A stretch of DNA of 64,000 nt from Diploptera punctata. Its lineage: Eukaryota > Arthropoda > Insecta > Blattodea > Blaberidae. The notes under the pieces were generated by a model. That model made no database searches and had not been told where the DNA came from. It saw only the letters and a program-made list of their open reading frames with translations. Shown here one piece after another: positions 51,779-62,464 of this stretch (position 1 is its first letter; each line of letters starts with the position of its first letter). The stretch is from positions 3,793,501 to 3,857,500 of the forward strand of contig JASPKZ010007250.1 in the NCBI GenBank assembly GCA_030220185.1. The letters run 5' to 3'. Made by a program: the position numbers and the translations under genes.

Positions 51779-52147
51779 GATTTAGGCGCTCTCCCCTACA
51801 GGGAAGATTTTGAACCATACTAATTTAGTTACACTTGTTTTCGTATAGATGCAATTTTTAGTAGCCCGTGGTCAGCGTTCCGCCTCACACTGACATCTAG
51901 GAAACCAAGGTAGAATTAGGACGGGAAAATTCGGTAAATTTTACTTAGAGGCCTTTTCATTCAGGCTTAAGGATTCTTGATGAGCCTGAAAATCTTCAGA
52001 CTCGGGACCCACGGCTTAAAGTCCCTCCCGGAGGACTTGCTCCTTGGATTTTTCCGTCCTAAAAAAATCCATCGACCCCGGCAGGGTTTGAACCCGCAAC
52101 CCTCGGAACCAGAGGCAATGATCAAACCACTAGTCCACCGCGGCCGA
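51779..52147 (-). mobile_element. SINE family D, full length
   Basis: Minus-strand head GTCGGCCGCGGTGGACTAGT (A-box side) with B box GGGTTCAAACCCTG (complement at about 52,083-52,096), then AAAAAATCCAAGGAGCAAGT-like body, AATGAAAAGGCCTCTAAGTA, and end CCTGTAGGGGAGAGCGCC. Reference copy for 13,800, 23,460 and 44,811. Confidence 0.88.
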
Positions 52148-52148
52148 C

Positions 52149-52205
<57 letters not shown>

Positions 52206-52211
52206 TATTAC

Positions 52212-52263
<52 letters not shown>
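52149..52263. repeat. Converging AAT and ATT arrays
   Basis: (AAT)n to about 52,203 then (ATT)n, forming a microsatellite hairpin, probably two LINE tails in opposite directions. Confidence 0.9.
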
Positions 52264-52265
<2 letters not shown>

Positions 52266-52480
52266 AAGTATCAGATTACATGAAAACAATATCTTTAGAG
52301 AATGCCAGATTACCAGTTACCATTGAAAGCACTACGTTACCTATCACAGGGTAGAAGAGACCTGGAAAACCCTAAAACAGATGGATAAGCCAATTCGAGT
52401 AGATGTACAGCAGGCGATCTGGCTACACTTACAGAGGGCTAGAAGGACAAGTGTTGTAGCGATAAAATTGAATTAATTTC
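52264..52480 (+). other. Possible LINE coding scrap
   Basis: Contains a stretch readable as PIRVDVQQAIWLHLQRARRT, flanked by stops. It resembles coding sequence in composition, but I cannot place it. Confidence 0.3.
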
Positions 52481-52940
52481 CAAATCTATCAAACACGACT
52501 CTGCTTTCAAATCTTATTATAAGCTTTAGTTTAACCATTCACTTCACCATATTCATGGTATGAATTTGTAACGGAAATTGGGTAGGAAGGTTCATTTCCG
52601 ACTTTCTTAACTGATCTTCCCCTTGCATCTTGACGTCATTACGATTTCCGTTTCTTTAGTCACGTGGTATGAATTTTGCCACGTGGGGAAGCAAATTATT
52701 TCTTTGTTATAATTCACTCTCCTGGAAATAATCCCTAACCTTGTTATAATTAAATCATTCAACGCTACGCCTACCGTCGAATACACACGACTTATCTTCT
52801 TCAATATCTTTACATCGATACCTAAGATGATTTATTCTCGCTCCATAAACAACTTAAGATCGCTGTGATATAATGATGTTACTTAAGTGTGGTACATGGT
52901 CATATTTTTTACTTTATTCTGGTAACATTAGGCTGTGATA
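52481..52940. other. Unassigned sequence
   Basis: About 460 bp with no feature supported. Confidence 0.5.
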
Positions 52941-53343
52941 ACTAACTCACTGGCACTATCGAACCCATAGGTTCATAGCCGCGCGCACATAGGCTCTCCA
53001 TACATCCCTATCCTGTTCCAATGTTTTCCAATCATTCCCTGTATAATCTACCTCCCTCAAATCATTGTTAATGTTATTCTCCCACATCATTCTTGGTGTA
53101 CCAACTGGGCGTCTTCCCTCTGGTTTTCCTATAAGAAGTTTCCATGCATGTCTATCATTCCCCATACGTGCCACATGTCCTGCCCATCGCAGTCTACGAG
53201 ACTTAACTGTGCTTATTATATCTGACCTCCTATAAAGACCATGAAGTTAACCGTTATGCAGTCTTCTCCATTCACCTATCTGTTCATATCTCTTAGATTC
53301 AAACATTTTCCTAAGAACTTTATTCTCAAATACCCGTAATTAT
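52941..53343 (-). pseudogene. RTE-like LINE 3' part
   Basis: 52,956-53,174 (-) reads NDRHAWKLLIGKPEGRRPVG to AYVRAAMNLWVR stop; upstream parts (RRLRWAGHVARM region) follow to 53,336. Among the better kept copies, interrupted at 53,344 by a SINE. Confidence 0.87.
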
Positions 53344-53707
53344 TATTTTTTTTTCAAATGCCCCAGATTTGTCTTTCGACATTCCTCGTTTCTCTCCTGG
53401 CATGGCGTACTTGTAACCCACTTCTGAGGTTGGGGCACCTGGAAGGCGGGATTACGTTGCCCCGATGATATGATGGGTGATGATGATGATAATGGTGCGT
53501 CAGGAGAGTCCCTAATCCTAAGCTTAATCTAAGATGAATATGAATGATGATGATTGCGATGGCCATATGATTTCGGGGCCATATGATTACAGGTGAGGAA
53601 AAACCCCGATAAAAACTTCGCCCAGAAAAACTGTCCCGACCGGGGATCGAACCCGGGCCCGCTGCATGACAAGGCAGCACGCTACCCCGAGACCACAGCG
53701 GTGGACT
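53344..53707 (-). mobile_element. Chimeric SINE: family B head, different tail
   Basis: The right end has the family B head (GGGATCGAACCCGGGCCCGC, CACAGCGGTGGAC) and TTTTTCCTCACCTGTAATC, but the remaining ~200 bp (GCACCTGGAAGGCGGGATTA, TCTCCTGACGCACC on -) is unlike other family B tails. TACCCGTAATTAT at 53,331-53,343 and 53,708-53,720 is a 13-bp target duplication. Confidence 0.87.
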
Positions 53708-53720
53708 TACCCGTAATTAT

Positions 53721-54745
53721 AACAACTCATAAAATAAAATACAACTTTAAATATATCAAATAATAAGAAATCATCGATTAACTACTCTGCTAAGGTTTCG
53801 GTGATTCCCTTGGCGTGAAGGTAAATACCGGAGTGGTCCCCTAGTTCCACCAGTAAATTCAATTCCTATTATAAAATTCATTGCCGGGGATCAAGAGGAA
53901 ACAGAGGATTTCATTTCTTCTACGGGGCAACAGCTGCAGCCTACAACTACGAGCCGAACTTCAAAGGGTCCACTACATGAAAAATTTCAAAGTCCAGAAA
54001 AATTTCGAAGTTCACAAATTCCAAAAAAAATTCCAAGTCCACCAATAGTCACCGTAAACACTGAAACCCGAATAAGGGATCACTACCCGCCATCACTCAT
54101 ACGTGGTCCGATGAAAGACCAATGAAAAATAATTAATTAGAGTTCAAAAACAACATTTTCATGGCGGTCCGTGCCTTAGTGCACAATTTCCGACGCTTTC
54201 GTAAAGCTTTACAAGCTCAAAATAGCCAAAGAAATAACTAAAATGTATACTAAAATAAATATTTAAACATATTAAATTCAATAAATAATCAAAAATTACA
54301 TATATTAGCCAATATTTAAAAAAATAAGTGACACATTTTTCCAATGGTCACCCATACCAAATTCACACCACACTCAATGCAGATATCCCTTCAAACGGTC
54401 ACCCATGTCGATAACACACCATGCTCAATGTAGATATCCTTCTACAATATTTAACAATCAATAATGTATCATTAATAAATTAACATAATATACCTAATTA
54501 GGTCACACAGGAGCCAATCACACGGAGCCTAACATGCTGCTGGTCACAGCCGTGGAAAGAATGATTTATACAATACACACAATTTCACATTTACTTATTT
54601 TATACATTTTCAGTGTTTTTAACACTTCTAAATTCATACATGGGGTTGTTGGGCTCAGCCTTCATACCCATGTGGACAAAATTTACAGTGTCGACAGAAC
54701 TGCATAGTAGCTGCATTCTATGTACATTCGACCCGATAGATAGAT
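53721..54745. other. Unassigned, with a 51-bp direct repeat
   Basis: GGTCACCCATxxCxAxxxCACACCA at 54,346 and 54,397 starts two 51-bp units. A degenerate AAATTTCxAAGTCCA motif repeats around 53,985-54,045. No gene recognised. Confidence 0.5.
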
Positions 54746-54816
54746 CTCCTTTGAATTCAGCCACTTCCTCATAATTTCCCTCATTTGTCATTAGCTGTCC
54801 ATTTCCATTATACAGT
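54746..54816 (-). mobile_element. RTE-like LINE scrap
   Basis: Minus strand reads YNGNGQLMTNEGNYEEVAEF, identical in pattern to residues 73-92 of the 18.6-kb fragment. Confidence 0.75.
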
Positions 54817-54972
54817 GAGATTCCCTCATTTTAAAAGTCTGTAATTTTTTTACTTCAGATTGTACAACCGTGAATCTTGAAAGAGCAGAAACAGCAACTC
54901 AAAAAGTTTATGTGGTAATGTTGTAGTGCGCACAATACCCGTAGTGGCGCTGCAACAAACGATTGTTTCTAA

Positions 54973-55038
54973 AATGGAGATTCCAAACGAGCGTACCCAG
55001 GTTGTCTGGTGGTATGCTGAAACGAAGTCAGTGAGTTA
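54973..55038 (+). pseudogene. Transposase N-terminal scrap (Tc1/mariner-associated)
   Basis: Reads MEIPNERTQVVWWYAETKSV then a stop. This resembles the helix-turn-helix start ('ER--VV-WY-ET-SV') common to insect mariner-related predicted proteins. Only ~20 residues survive. Confidence 0.5.
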
Positions 55039-55417
55039 ATTAATGAGGTGGAAATGGGACGTAAATCATAATTAATTCATATTTTGGAAAACTGCATGAC
55101 ATGTTTTAATTGTTCCTCGTTTCCTTAGCACCCCCTTAAATACAAGTGTATTTTCGTTTCAGTCCGACACAAAACTATAAAATAACTTGAACAACAAAAA
55201 CACAACGGCCTCATCCTCTACGCGCTTATATTTCTACAGATTCTGACATCGGCCACGCTTCAAATGCGTACCGACTCTGAGCGATCAAAATGCCATCACT
55301 TGACACACACTAAATTCAATGGCAGCCTGATATGGAAGCGATAGTGATAGGGTCGTAGCTGTATAGATGTAGGTTAGAAAATGGGTAGGTAGGACAGTTA
55401 AATGATAGATGGGGATG
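55039..55417. other. Unassigned sequence
   Basis: About 380 bp; may contain more of the DNA transposon, not resolved. Confidence 0.4.
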
Positions 55418-55475
55418 GGGCACCCTCCTGAGGACTGCAACCTTGACGTGGTAGGAGGGCTTAAGTATCTATTTG
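55418..55475 (+). mobile_element. Possible LINE 5' UTR scrap
   Basis: GGCACCCTCCTGAGGACTGC and CTTGACGTGGTAGGAGGGCT form a GC-rich segment of the kind found at LINE 5' ends. It contains a short stem (CCCTCCT...AGGAGGG). Confidence 0.35.
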
Positions 55476-56180
55476 GTCTAATTTTTAGATCAAATAAATC
55501 AAACTAATAGCAGTCCAATTCAGTTAAAAATTTATACATTTCTTAATAAAATTCAAAATTCTACTCTGTATATAATAGGAAATTTAATTAATTTCGTATT
55601 TATAAGAATATCGAAACAGAAAATTACATTTATTTGTATTTACGTAGTGTGCAAGTTTTATACAACCATTTTCATTTTAATTAAATTAAATTACATGTTT
55701 TTTATCTTACAAATGTACATATTTATAATAAATTCGACATTATAGTTCTTAGGCCATGTTGTAAACGATAATAAAATTGTACAACCTAAATAAATGCAAG
55801 TTATGAAATCACGTAGATAAAATTATTTAATTGAGGACACAATTAACTAATACAATACCTAAATATTTAAAATATTTGAAATTATATTAAATATTTTCCT
55901 ATTTTAACAATTTTATGAAATTTGATTTAGTTTCCAAGGAAATCAAACAATGTGCTTTAACAATGGTAGGCAAATCCGTAGTAATTTTATTAATAAATTG
56001 TATTAACTATTTTTGAATGGAAATAAAATTGTATTCTTTCAAATCTTCTTAATTAATTTAAAACTCTAATTGGTTAAGAACAAACTACGTGAAACGATAC
56101 ATGGGCCTAATCCAGTTATGTGTGAATGAGAAACGTGGTTATCTATTTTAAGGCAGAAGAAAAAAATACGAATATTCGAG
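55476..56180. other. Very AT-rich unassigned sequence
   Basis: About 700 bp, AT-rich, no feature supported. Confidence 0.55.
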
Positions 56181-56185
56181 AATAG

Positions 56186-56276
56186 ATATTTTAATTAAAT
56201 AAAAATAAAATTCATTTGATTTTCATATTTATAAATATGAAAATCAAATAAAACTAAGTTTTATTTTTATTTAATA
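56186..56276. repeat. AT-rich cruciform-capable inverted repeat
   Basis: Core 56,214-56,249 (ATTTGATTTTCATATTTA + complement) is a perfect 36-bp palindrome. Outer arms ATTAAATAAAAATAAAA and TTTTATTTTTATTTAAT extend it to about 90 bp. Confidence 0.9.
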
Positions 56277-56569
56277 AATAAATATGGATTTTCATCAAGT
56301 AAACACCAACTCAATTGTATATAAATTTTTTGTCACTCCGTTATCTTAGTTTAACCTCTCACCTTATATGGCCTTACAGTGGCCACCCTGACCTTACAGT
56401 GACACGATCTGTCTGGAGATGGATTTTAAACTATGGGTCACATACATACATTTTGACCACACAAGGATGTGCGGGCCTTACTGAATGAGTGATGTTAGTT
56501 CAATTCATGTTCAACATTAAGACAAAACACACCATTCACTCATACATTCATACAAACATTGCGAATGTA

Positions 56570-56650
56570 ATGATGGCCACATGAAGTTCGGGGACCGTTT
56601 GAACCTTAGAGTTTCCTGACATTAGGCACATATGTGAAGAAAAAAAAAAC
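56570..56650 (-). mobile_element. SINE family B scrap
   Basis: ATGATGGCCACATGAAGTTC, GGGGACCGTTTGAACCTTAG and TTTCCTGACATTAGGCAC match the middle of family B. Confidence 0.65.
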
Positions 56651-56844
56651 ATTAGTTAAATATAAAAAGCAAATATGAGAAAGAAGCACAGTTAAGTAAC
56701 ATCATGATAAAACCAATAACAGCGATCTTAAAGTGAGGGAAAAAAAGAAAAAAAACTTCTCAGCCATCATATAGGATACAAAGGGACTGAAGGGGATTTC
56801 AGAAGTGGTGTCTAAAATTGGCACTGTAGTGAAATATACGATAT

Positions 56845-56978
56845 ATGAATAATTATTTATTTAATTGTTTACTTATTTTACCTGGTGGAGTTAAGACCAT
56901 AAGGTCTTCTCTTCCGCCAAACCAGGGTTACATCATACATATAATAACAATTATCAATTATCTACAACTTGATTAATT
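56845..56978 (-). mobile_element. LINE 3' end, left part
   Basis: TTACCTGGTGGAGTTAAGAC, CTTCTCTTCCGCCAAACCAG, CATACATATAATAACAATTA match 11,320-11,400. It continues at 57,543 after an insertion. Confidence 0.75.
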
Positions 56979-57542
56979 ACATTGAGCAACAAAAAATAAA
57001 CATTTTTTTTGTCTCAGAAAGAAAAAATGTGATTCTGATAGTATTTTTTCTCCTGAATTCAAATATGATATCGGTTTTTCTCTATCACGCAAGGTTTCCG
57101 AGAGACGCAAACACTTTAATATTTTCTACATTCATAACTACACCAATATTCGAAAATTCGGACTCAACTATAAAGTAAGAAATGACGATTTTGTGCTATA
57201 TTTCGCCTGTGGAGCATCCCTCTTGATGATCCAACAATAATCGGCCTTGATATATCTTTTCCATAGCTGAAATCTCCCGATGAAAGTGTTCCTCGTGCTC
57301 ATCGCTCACTGCTCCAAGATTTTCCGGGAAGAAATCTAGGTTTATTAAAAAAAAATATTTAAATGCATTAATTGAAATTGAAATAAAAAACTGTGGGCGA
57401 TGGAGAAATTCCGAGTACATATTTGATAACACGATAAAAAACTGCATTAAGTACAACTATTGGTACTCATGAGATAAAAATCATGTTGACCAGTGTAATA
57501 TATAATAGGCATAATATACAAATGAGACAAAAGAACATTAAT
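56979..57542 (-). mobile_element. ~560-bp insertion carrying a gene-family fragment
   Basis: Interrupts a LINE end and includes the minus-strand frame 57,196-57,456. Ends not defined. Confidence 0.45.
57196..57456 (-). pseudogene. Second fragment of the unknown multicopy protein family
   Basis: Minus strand reads LDFFPENLGAVSDEHEEHFH then REISAMEKIYQGRLLLDHQE, aligning with HLDFFPEILGAVSDEHGEHY of the 46.2-kb copy. Only this ~50-residue module survives; the N-terminal part of the frame is unrelated AT-rich sequence. Confidence 0.7.
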
Positions 57543-57547
57543 ATTAA

Positions 57548-57599
<52 letters not shown>

Positions 57600-57604
57600 T
57601 AATA

Positions 57605-57640
<36 letters not shown>

Positions 57641-58045
57641 TACAATTTTATTAACAATTGCCTTGGTAAAGAAAGTGAAAATATAAAAAAATAATAAAAA
57701 TATACGTAGAGCATGGTAATATATTATATTGTTTAAAGAAATATTTATTGAGCCTTTTTAAACTTTTTTTATTCGGGGAGATAGAATTTTAGATTCGGGT
57801 GGTTGAAACAAGGGAGAATGTGGAATAGTGAGATGTTGGATGTAGAGGAACGCTAAAGTTAAATTTTCACTCGATCGTGTTTTTAATTATGGTGGGAAGA
57901 TAGTGAATGGAAGGGTATAGAAATATAAAGGGGTGACGAGGAGGACAAAGTGAAGAAGAAGAGGCAATGTATCTTTCGCCTTTCATCTCCAAATCGGAGC
58001 TAATACAACATTTAAAATGCTGGAGTTATATGATCTGATTTACGA
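57543..58045 (-). mobile_element. LINE 3' UTR, right part
   Basis: AAT arrays (57,545-57,640), then TTGCCTTGGTAAAGAAAG and ATATATTATATTGTTTAAAG as at 11,840-11,940, then farther UTR (GGGAGATAGAATTTTAGATTC). Same family as 11,290-11,995. Confidence 0.65.
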
Positions 58046-58046
58046 A

Positions 58047-58145
58047 AGTTGCATACACAGAGTGCAAGTAAATTCCCATTGAGACTTCAAGGATGTGTAG
58101 TGGGGACCAAGACGGTTTCGTTTAGCATAGGAACTCCTGTCCGGA
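58047..58145 (+). mobile_element. DNA-transposon-end-like repeat
   Basis: AAATTCCCATTGAGACTTCAAGG, GTGTAGTGGGGACCAAGACG and AGCATAGGAACTCCTGTCCG match, in opposite orientation, 63,340-63,440. Confidence 0.65.
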
Positions 58146-58378
58146 TACGTATGTATATGTGTCATGGCGGCTAGCTACTAACACGCACAAGTTACGCTCA
58201 AGGTTATAAGTTATTTTTCAGCAGGTGCCTTCGTTATTTCATAGCTAAAGTTGAATATTCGTAGTCAGTTTAAGTATAAATTTATATTAGTTATTGCCAA
58301 AAGTGTGTACATTTAACAACATGGGAAAAAAACACACGTAATTCCAACAACGATTCGACAAGTTCTACGGAGGAAGCA

Positions 58379-58981
58379 GTGAAACGTGTGGTGAAAGAGG
58401 CGCTACAGGATCCCGGCACTCTGCAGGTGTTTGTGTCCATGTTGCGGGACCAGGTAGTGGCGGAACTGCAGAAGACCATCCAGGACAACACTAAGGTAAT
58501 TGAGGATCTGAAAAAGACCCTCGATGAAAAAGACAGAAAGATTGAGGTGTTGGAAAATAAAATAGACGATTTAGAACAATATCAGAGACGTCAATGCCTC
58601 AGGATTTTTGGTGTGAAAGAAGAGGCCGGAGAGGACACTGACCAGAAAGCCATCGAGGTGGCCAAAAAAATCGGTGTCGATTTATCAGTGACTGACATTG
58701 ACAGAAGTCACCGTGTTGGTGTTAGTAATGCTGAAAGACCGCGGGCTATAATAGTGAAATTTGTTAGTTACCGCAAGCGCAGTGAAGTCTTTCTAAGCAA
58801 GAAAAAGTTGAAAGGAAGTGGGGTCACTGTTCGCGAGGACCTAACGAAGTGTCGCTATCGCCTGCTACAAGACAGTATACAGAAATACGGTATTCAAAAT
58901 GTATGGACAATGGACGGTGCCGTCATAGCTAAAGTAAATGGCGAAAAACGCAAAATTAGATTTTCTACGGATATCAACTAG
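58379..58981 (+). CDS. LINE ORF1 protein (coiled coil plus L1-type RNA-binding region)
   Basis: 200 codons counted from the GTG at 58,379. The natural start is probably ATG 58,321, which is now out of frame by one base: it is followed by a run of seven A (58,326-58,332), and one A fewer would join it to the frame, adding about 19 residues (NSNNDSTSSTEEA...). Residues ~20-65 form a heptad-rich coiled coil (VVAELQKTIQDN, LKKTLDEKDRKIEVLENKID). RQCLRIFGVKEEAGED (~70-85) and RPRAIIVKFVSYRKRSEV (~120-137) fit the RRM-like fold, and GVTVREDLTKCR the C-terminal domain of L1-type ORF1 proteins. These bind LINE RNA as trimers and chaperone nucleic acids in the particle. No zinc knuckles or esterase are visible. 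Confidence 0.85.
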   Translation: MKRVVKEALQDPGTLQVFVSMLRDQVVAELQKTIQDNTKVIEDLKKTLDEKDRKIEVLENKIDDLEQYQRRQCLRIFGVKEEAGEDTDQKAIEVAKKIGVDLSVTDIDRSHRVGVSNAERPRAIIVKFVSYRKRSEVFLSKKKLKGSGVTVREDLTKCRYRLLQDSIQKYGIQNVWTMDGAVIAKVNGEKRKIRFSTDIN

Positions 58982-59225
58982 ATAGGACCTGAGTGTAAAA
59001 TATGTTTACTTTGTCTTTTCTTTGCTAACAATTATATTGTTAATTTATTTCTAATTTAGGTAAGTTTTAAGTTTATTATTTTTTATTTAGGACAACTTAC
59101 TTGTTTTATTTTAATTTTTTAAGTTCTTTGTTTAGCTAAATTATTTTAATTTTATTAGAGTTATTACAGTACATAGTTTATTTTTACTTTCTGCTATTGG
59201 CAACATTGAGCTGACAAATGAAGAC

Positions 59226-61709
59226 TTGTTTGTAACCTCTGACTCACTCACCTTCTCCAATCACCCTCTTATTGTGCAGACAACTTTTAACGCAGGTAGC
59301 AACATTCCTCAATCCCAACCATCCCCTCCAACAACAAATACTACTAGTCTACTTAAGAATGCATTTTCTATTGATAAATCATCACTTAAAATCGCTCACG
59401 TAAATTCACAAAGCATTCTGTCCCACTTTGATGAGTTTGAAACCATATTTTCATCTCTTGGACTGAGCGCCATTTTAATTTCGGAAACCTGGCTGACCCC
59501 TTCCATACCTTCGTCCCTTGTTCACCTAGACGGATATACATTGCTCAGAAATGACAGAATAGATAAAAGAGGTGGAGGAGTTTGTGCCTTTATATCAAAT
59601 GAGCTTAATCCAAGAATTGTCCACAAGTCCCCTTCTGTATATTCCGCTCGCCCCGAGTTCTTATTCGTAGAAATTCAAGCCAGTCTAAAAAAATGTCTCT
59701 TATGCATTGTATACAAACCTCCAAAAATAAGGCACCTTTCGGATCTAGAAAACGCTCTGAACGATTCGTTACCTCATTATGAACACGTTATTGTCGCAGG
59801 CGATTTTAATACAAATCTTCTTCAGACTGACTCACCAGCCATACAACTTAAAAATATGTTCCAAAGCTTAAATATGACAATTGTTCCTTTCTCTGCCACA
59901 CATCATACTGCTAATACCGACACTCTACTGGACTTAATAGTGACTACACATCCACAGAAAGTACTGTCATATGGACAAATTCCTGCTCCCGGCATATCTG
60001 CTCATGACATTGTATTCGTAGAATACTCACTCCAATGTCCTAAAAGACGCTCTAAATTGATTACGTACAGAAATTTACAAAACATAGACGATACTAAACT
60101 AAAATCAGACGCTTTAGAACTACCTTGGTACACAATATGGAATCTTAGATCAGTTGATGAAAAAGTAGACACATTTAATACACTGATATTACAACTATAT
60201 GATAGACATGCACCAGTAAAAACCCGACGATTTTCCCGCCCCCCTGCACCCTGGATGAATGACTCAATACGTGAACTTATGTCAAAACGAGACAAAGCAT
60301 ACCGAACATACAGACGACATAAAAATGACGAGAACTGGCAACTATACAAACAACTTAGAAACACAACTACACAAACTATACGCAATGCCAAACTACGACA
60401 CGCCCACAGTATAATCGGACCTGAAATAAGTGCACGGGACACTTGGCGAAATCTCCGTGCAATGGGACTTAGACAGTTGAATCCCTCAACTGACTCAATA
60501 GACATTTCTGTAGATGACTTAAATGAACATTTTACCTCAATACCCATGACACCTCCAGACAACAAGACTAAAATAGACATTCTTAAAGACTTATCCCCAT
60601 CCCCACATATAGGAAGAGATAAATTTTACTTTAACGACATTTCGCCTATAGACGTTAAAAAAGCACTCAAGCGGATTAAATCCAATGCACAAGGAACAGA
60701 TAACATCAGCATTTTAATGCTAAATAAAATCATTGACATTATACTACCCACAGTGACTCATATTTTTAATGCTTCCCTTATAACTTCTATCTTCCCTACT
60801 GTATGGAAACAGTCTAGAGTTCGGCCTATACCAAAAATAAGTACACCTACTAACTGTAATGACTACCGACCGATTAGCATCCTTCCGACATTATCTAAAG
60901 CCCTGGAACATATTGTACATAAGCAAATGACTGAATATCTCCAAGAAAATCACCTCCTTGATCCTTATCAATCCGGCTTTAGATATGGTCATAGCACAAC
61001 CACAGCTTTGCTAAAAATTACTGAAGATATTCGTGAAGCCGTGGACAGACGTCAATTGACTCCTTTAACCTTACTTGACTTCAGCAAAGCTTTTGACACA
61101 GTAGACCACGACTTACTTATGATAAAGCTCAAGCACCTACACTTGTCTGACAGCGCTGTATCCTGGTTCGACTCATACCTGCACGGTCGTCAACAATACG
61201 TTTCATTAAACTCTAGATCTTCGTCTTGGCGCAACGTGCCGGCTGGAGTCCCCCAGGGCAGTGTTCTCGGACCTCTTCTTTTCTCAATCTACATAAATGA
61301 CTTGCCAACTGTACTAAAGCACTGCCGTTATCACCTCTACGCTGATGATCTCCAAATTTACCTACATTCACCTCCTCATTCTCTCTATAACAGCTTGACA
61401 AAAATGAATGACGATCTCATATCCATCTTTAACTGGTCTTCAAGTATCGGTCTAAATCTAAATCCTAACAAGTCACAAGTAATTCTAATGGGACAACAAA
61501 AACTGCTTACAACCTTTGACATATCTACACTACCAAACATTACTATAAATAATATAATTATCCCTTATTCTTCTTCAGTAATAGATCTTGGACTACATCT
61601 AGACGCAAATCTAACCTGGCAAACACAAGTGAAACACATATGTAAAAAGACTTTCTCCATCTTACATTATCTTAGACGTTTAAAGAATTTTTTCTCCCAG
61701 TTTCGTTAA
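59226..61709 (+). CDS. LINE ORF2 protein: endonuclease and reverse transcriptase (frameshifted)
   Basis: 827 codons from TTG 59,226; the frame is open back to 59,136 without any ATG, so the start is unresolved. Endonuclease (APE-like), residues ~52-270: HVNSQSI, ISETWL (metal-binding Glu ~87), GGGVC, AGDFN (~191-195), SAHD (~258-261). Reverse transcriptase ~530-760: DYRPISILP, QSGFRYGHSTTTALL, motif A DFSKAFDTVDHDLL (618-631), GVPQGSVLGP (674-683), catalytic YADD (705-708), LNPNKSQVILMG, VIDLGLHLD. It would nick the target and prime cDNA from the (ATT)n-ended RNA. The frame ends early (FFSQFR stop) because one T is missing from a T run at 61,688-61,693; the rest is in another frame. Confidence 0.93.
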   Translation: MFVTSDSLTFSNHPLIVQTTFNAGSNIPQSQPSPPTTNTTSLLKNAFSIDKSSLKIAHVNSQSILSHFDEFETIFSSLGLSAILISETWLTPSIPSSLVHLDGYTLLRNDRIDKRGGGVCAFISNELNPRIVHKSPSVYSARPEFLFVEIQASLKKCLLCIVYKPPKIRHLSDLENALNDSLPHYEHVIVAGDFNTNLLQTDSPAIQLKNMFQSLNMTIVPFSATHHTANTDTLLDLIVTTHPQKVLSYGQIPAPGISAHDIVFVEYSLQCPKRRSKLITYRNLQNIDDTKLKSDALELPWYTIWNLRSVDEKVDTFNTLILQLYDRHAPVKTRRFSRPPAPWMNDSIRELMSKRDKAYRTYRRHKNDENWQLYKQLRNTTTQTIRNAKLRHAHSIIGPEISARDTWRNLRAMGLRQLNPSTDSIDISVDDLNEHFTSIPMTPPDNKTKIDILKDLSPSPHIGRDKFYFNDISPIDVKKALKRIKSNAQGTDNISILMLNKIIDIILPTVTHIFNASLITSIFPTVWKQSRVRPIPKISTPTNCNDYRPISILPTLSKALEHIVHKQMTEYLQENHLLDPYQSGFRYGHSTTTALLKITEDIREAVDRRQLTPLTLLDFSKAFDTVDHDLLMIKLKHLHLSDSAVSWFDSYLHGRQQYVSLNSRSSSWRNVPAGVPQGSVLGPLLFSIYINDLPTVLKHCRYHLYADDLQIYLHSPPHSLYNSLTKMNDDLISIFNWSSSIGLNLNPNKSQVILMGQQKLLTTFDISTLPNITINNIIIPYSSSVIDLGLHLDANLTWQTQVKHICKKTFSILHYLRRLKNFFSQFR

Positions 61710-61720
61710 AACAAATCCTT

Positions 61721-62191
61721 GTGCAGAATCTTGTGTTACCACACTTCGATTATTGTGACATTATATATAATGATCTAAACTATGACTTGTCGCAGAGACT
61801 GCAGCGTGTTCATAATGCTTGCGTTCGATTCATTTTCAATATCCGCCGTTATGACCATATTTCCGAACACTTTAATAACCTCTCTTGGCTCCGTCTTACT
61901 GACAGACGTAAATTGCACTCTCTTTCACTACTTTTCAAGCTTCTGAATTCCTATATCCCTACTTACCTGGCGTCTAGATTTGAGAAGTTATCCTCTTACC
62001 ACAATATTGACACTAGATCACAAGATAGCAGTCTGCTAACAATTCCTCTTCATAGCACTTCCTCCTATTCTACTTCCTTCACAGTAGCCTCTGCCCGCTC
62101 CTGGAATCTCCTTCCTCAAGATATCAGGGGTTGCCGCACACTTGGTACCTTTAAGTCACGCTTATACAGTTACCTGTTGTCTAATAATTAA
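61721..62191 (+). CDS. LINE ORF2 C-terminal part after the frameshift
   Basis: 156 codons continuing ORF2: NLVLPHFDYCDIIYNDLNYD, LQRVHNACVRFIFNIRRYDH, LSWLRLTDRRKLHSL, SARSWNLLPQDIRGCRTLGT and end YLLSNN. The in-frame sequence starts upstream at 61,694 (LPVSLKQILV), confirming a single-base deletion. The matching part of the 31.7-kb copy reads RLKNFLPTALKRILIQTLVM, showing the ancestral joint. This thumb/C-terminal region is typical of CR1-group ORF2; no RNase H domain follows. Confidence 0.9.
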   Translation: MQNLVLPHFDYCDIIYNDLNYDLSQRLQRVHNACVRFIFNIRRYDHISEHFNNLSWLRLTDRRKLHSLSLLFKLLNSYIPTYLASRFEKLSSYHNIDTRSQDSSLLTIPLHSTSSYSTSFTVASARSWNLLPQDIRGCRTLGTFKSRLYSYLLSNN

Positions 62192-62464
62192 TTTTTCTCT
62201 ATTTATTTAATTTTATACTATGTCATTAATCTTTTCCTGTTTTTTTTATATATATTGTACATATATATTTAATTCGTTAAATTTAGAGTAAATCAAAATA
62301 CATTATAAATATTAATTGTATTGTATTCATAACTTGTAATCGTTTATATTTATAGATATATATTGTAATTTAGATTTAAGACTATTTTTTGTTTGTATTT
62401 TTTTAAACCTGGTTGAGTGGTAGACAAGGCCTTAAGGCCTTAACTCTGCCAGGTAAAATAAAGC

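Noticed and set aside
60002..60580. 192-codon minus-strand frame
   Set aside because: Antisense shadow of the LINE ORF2.
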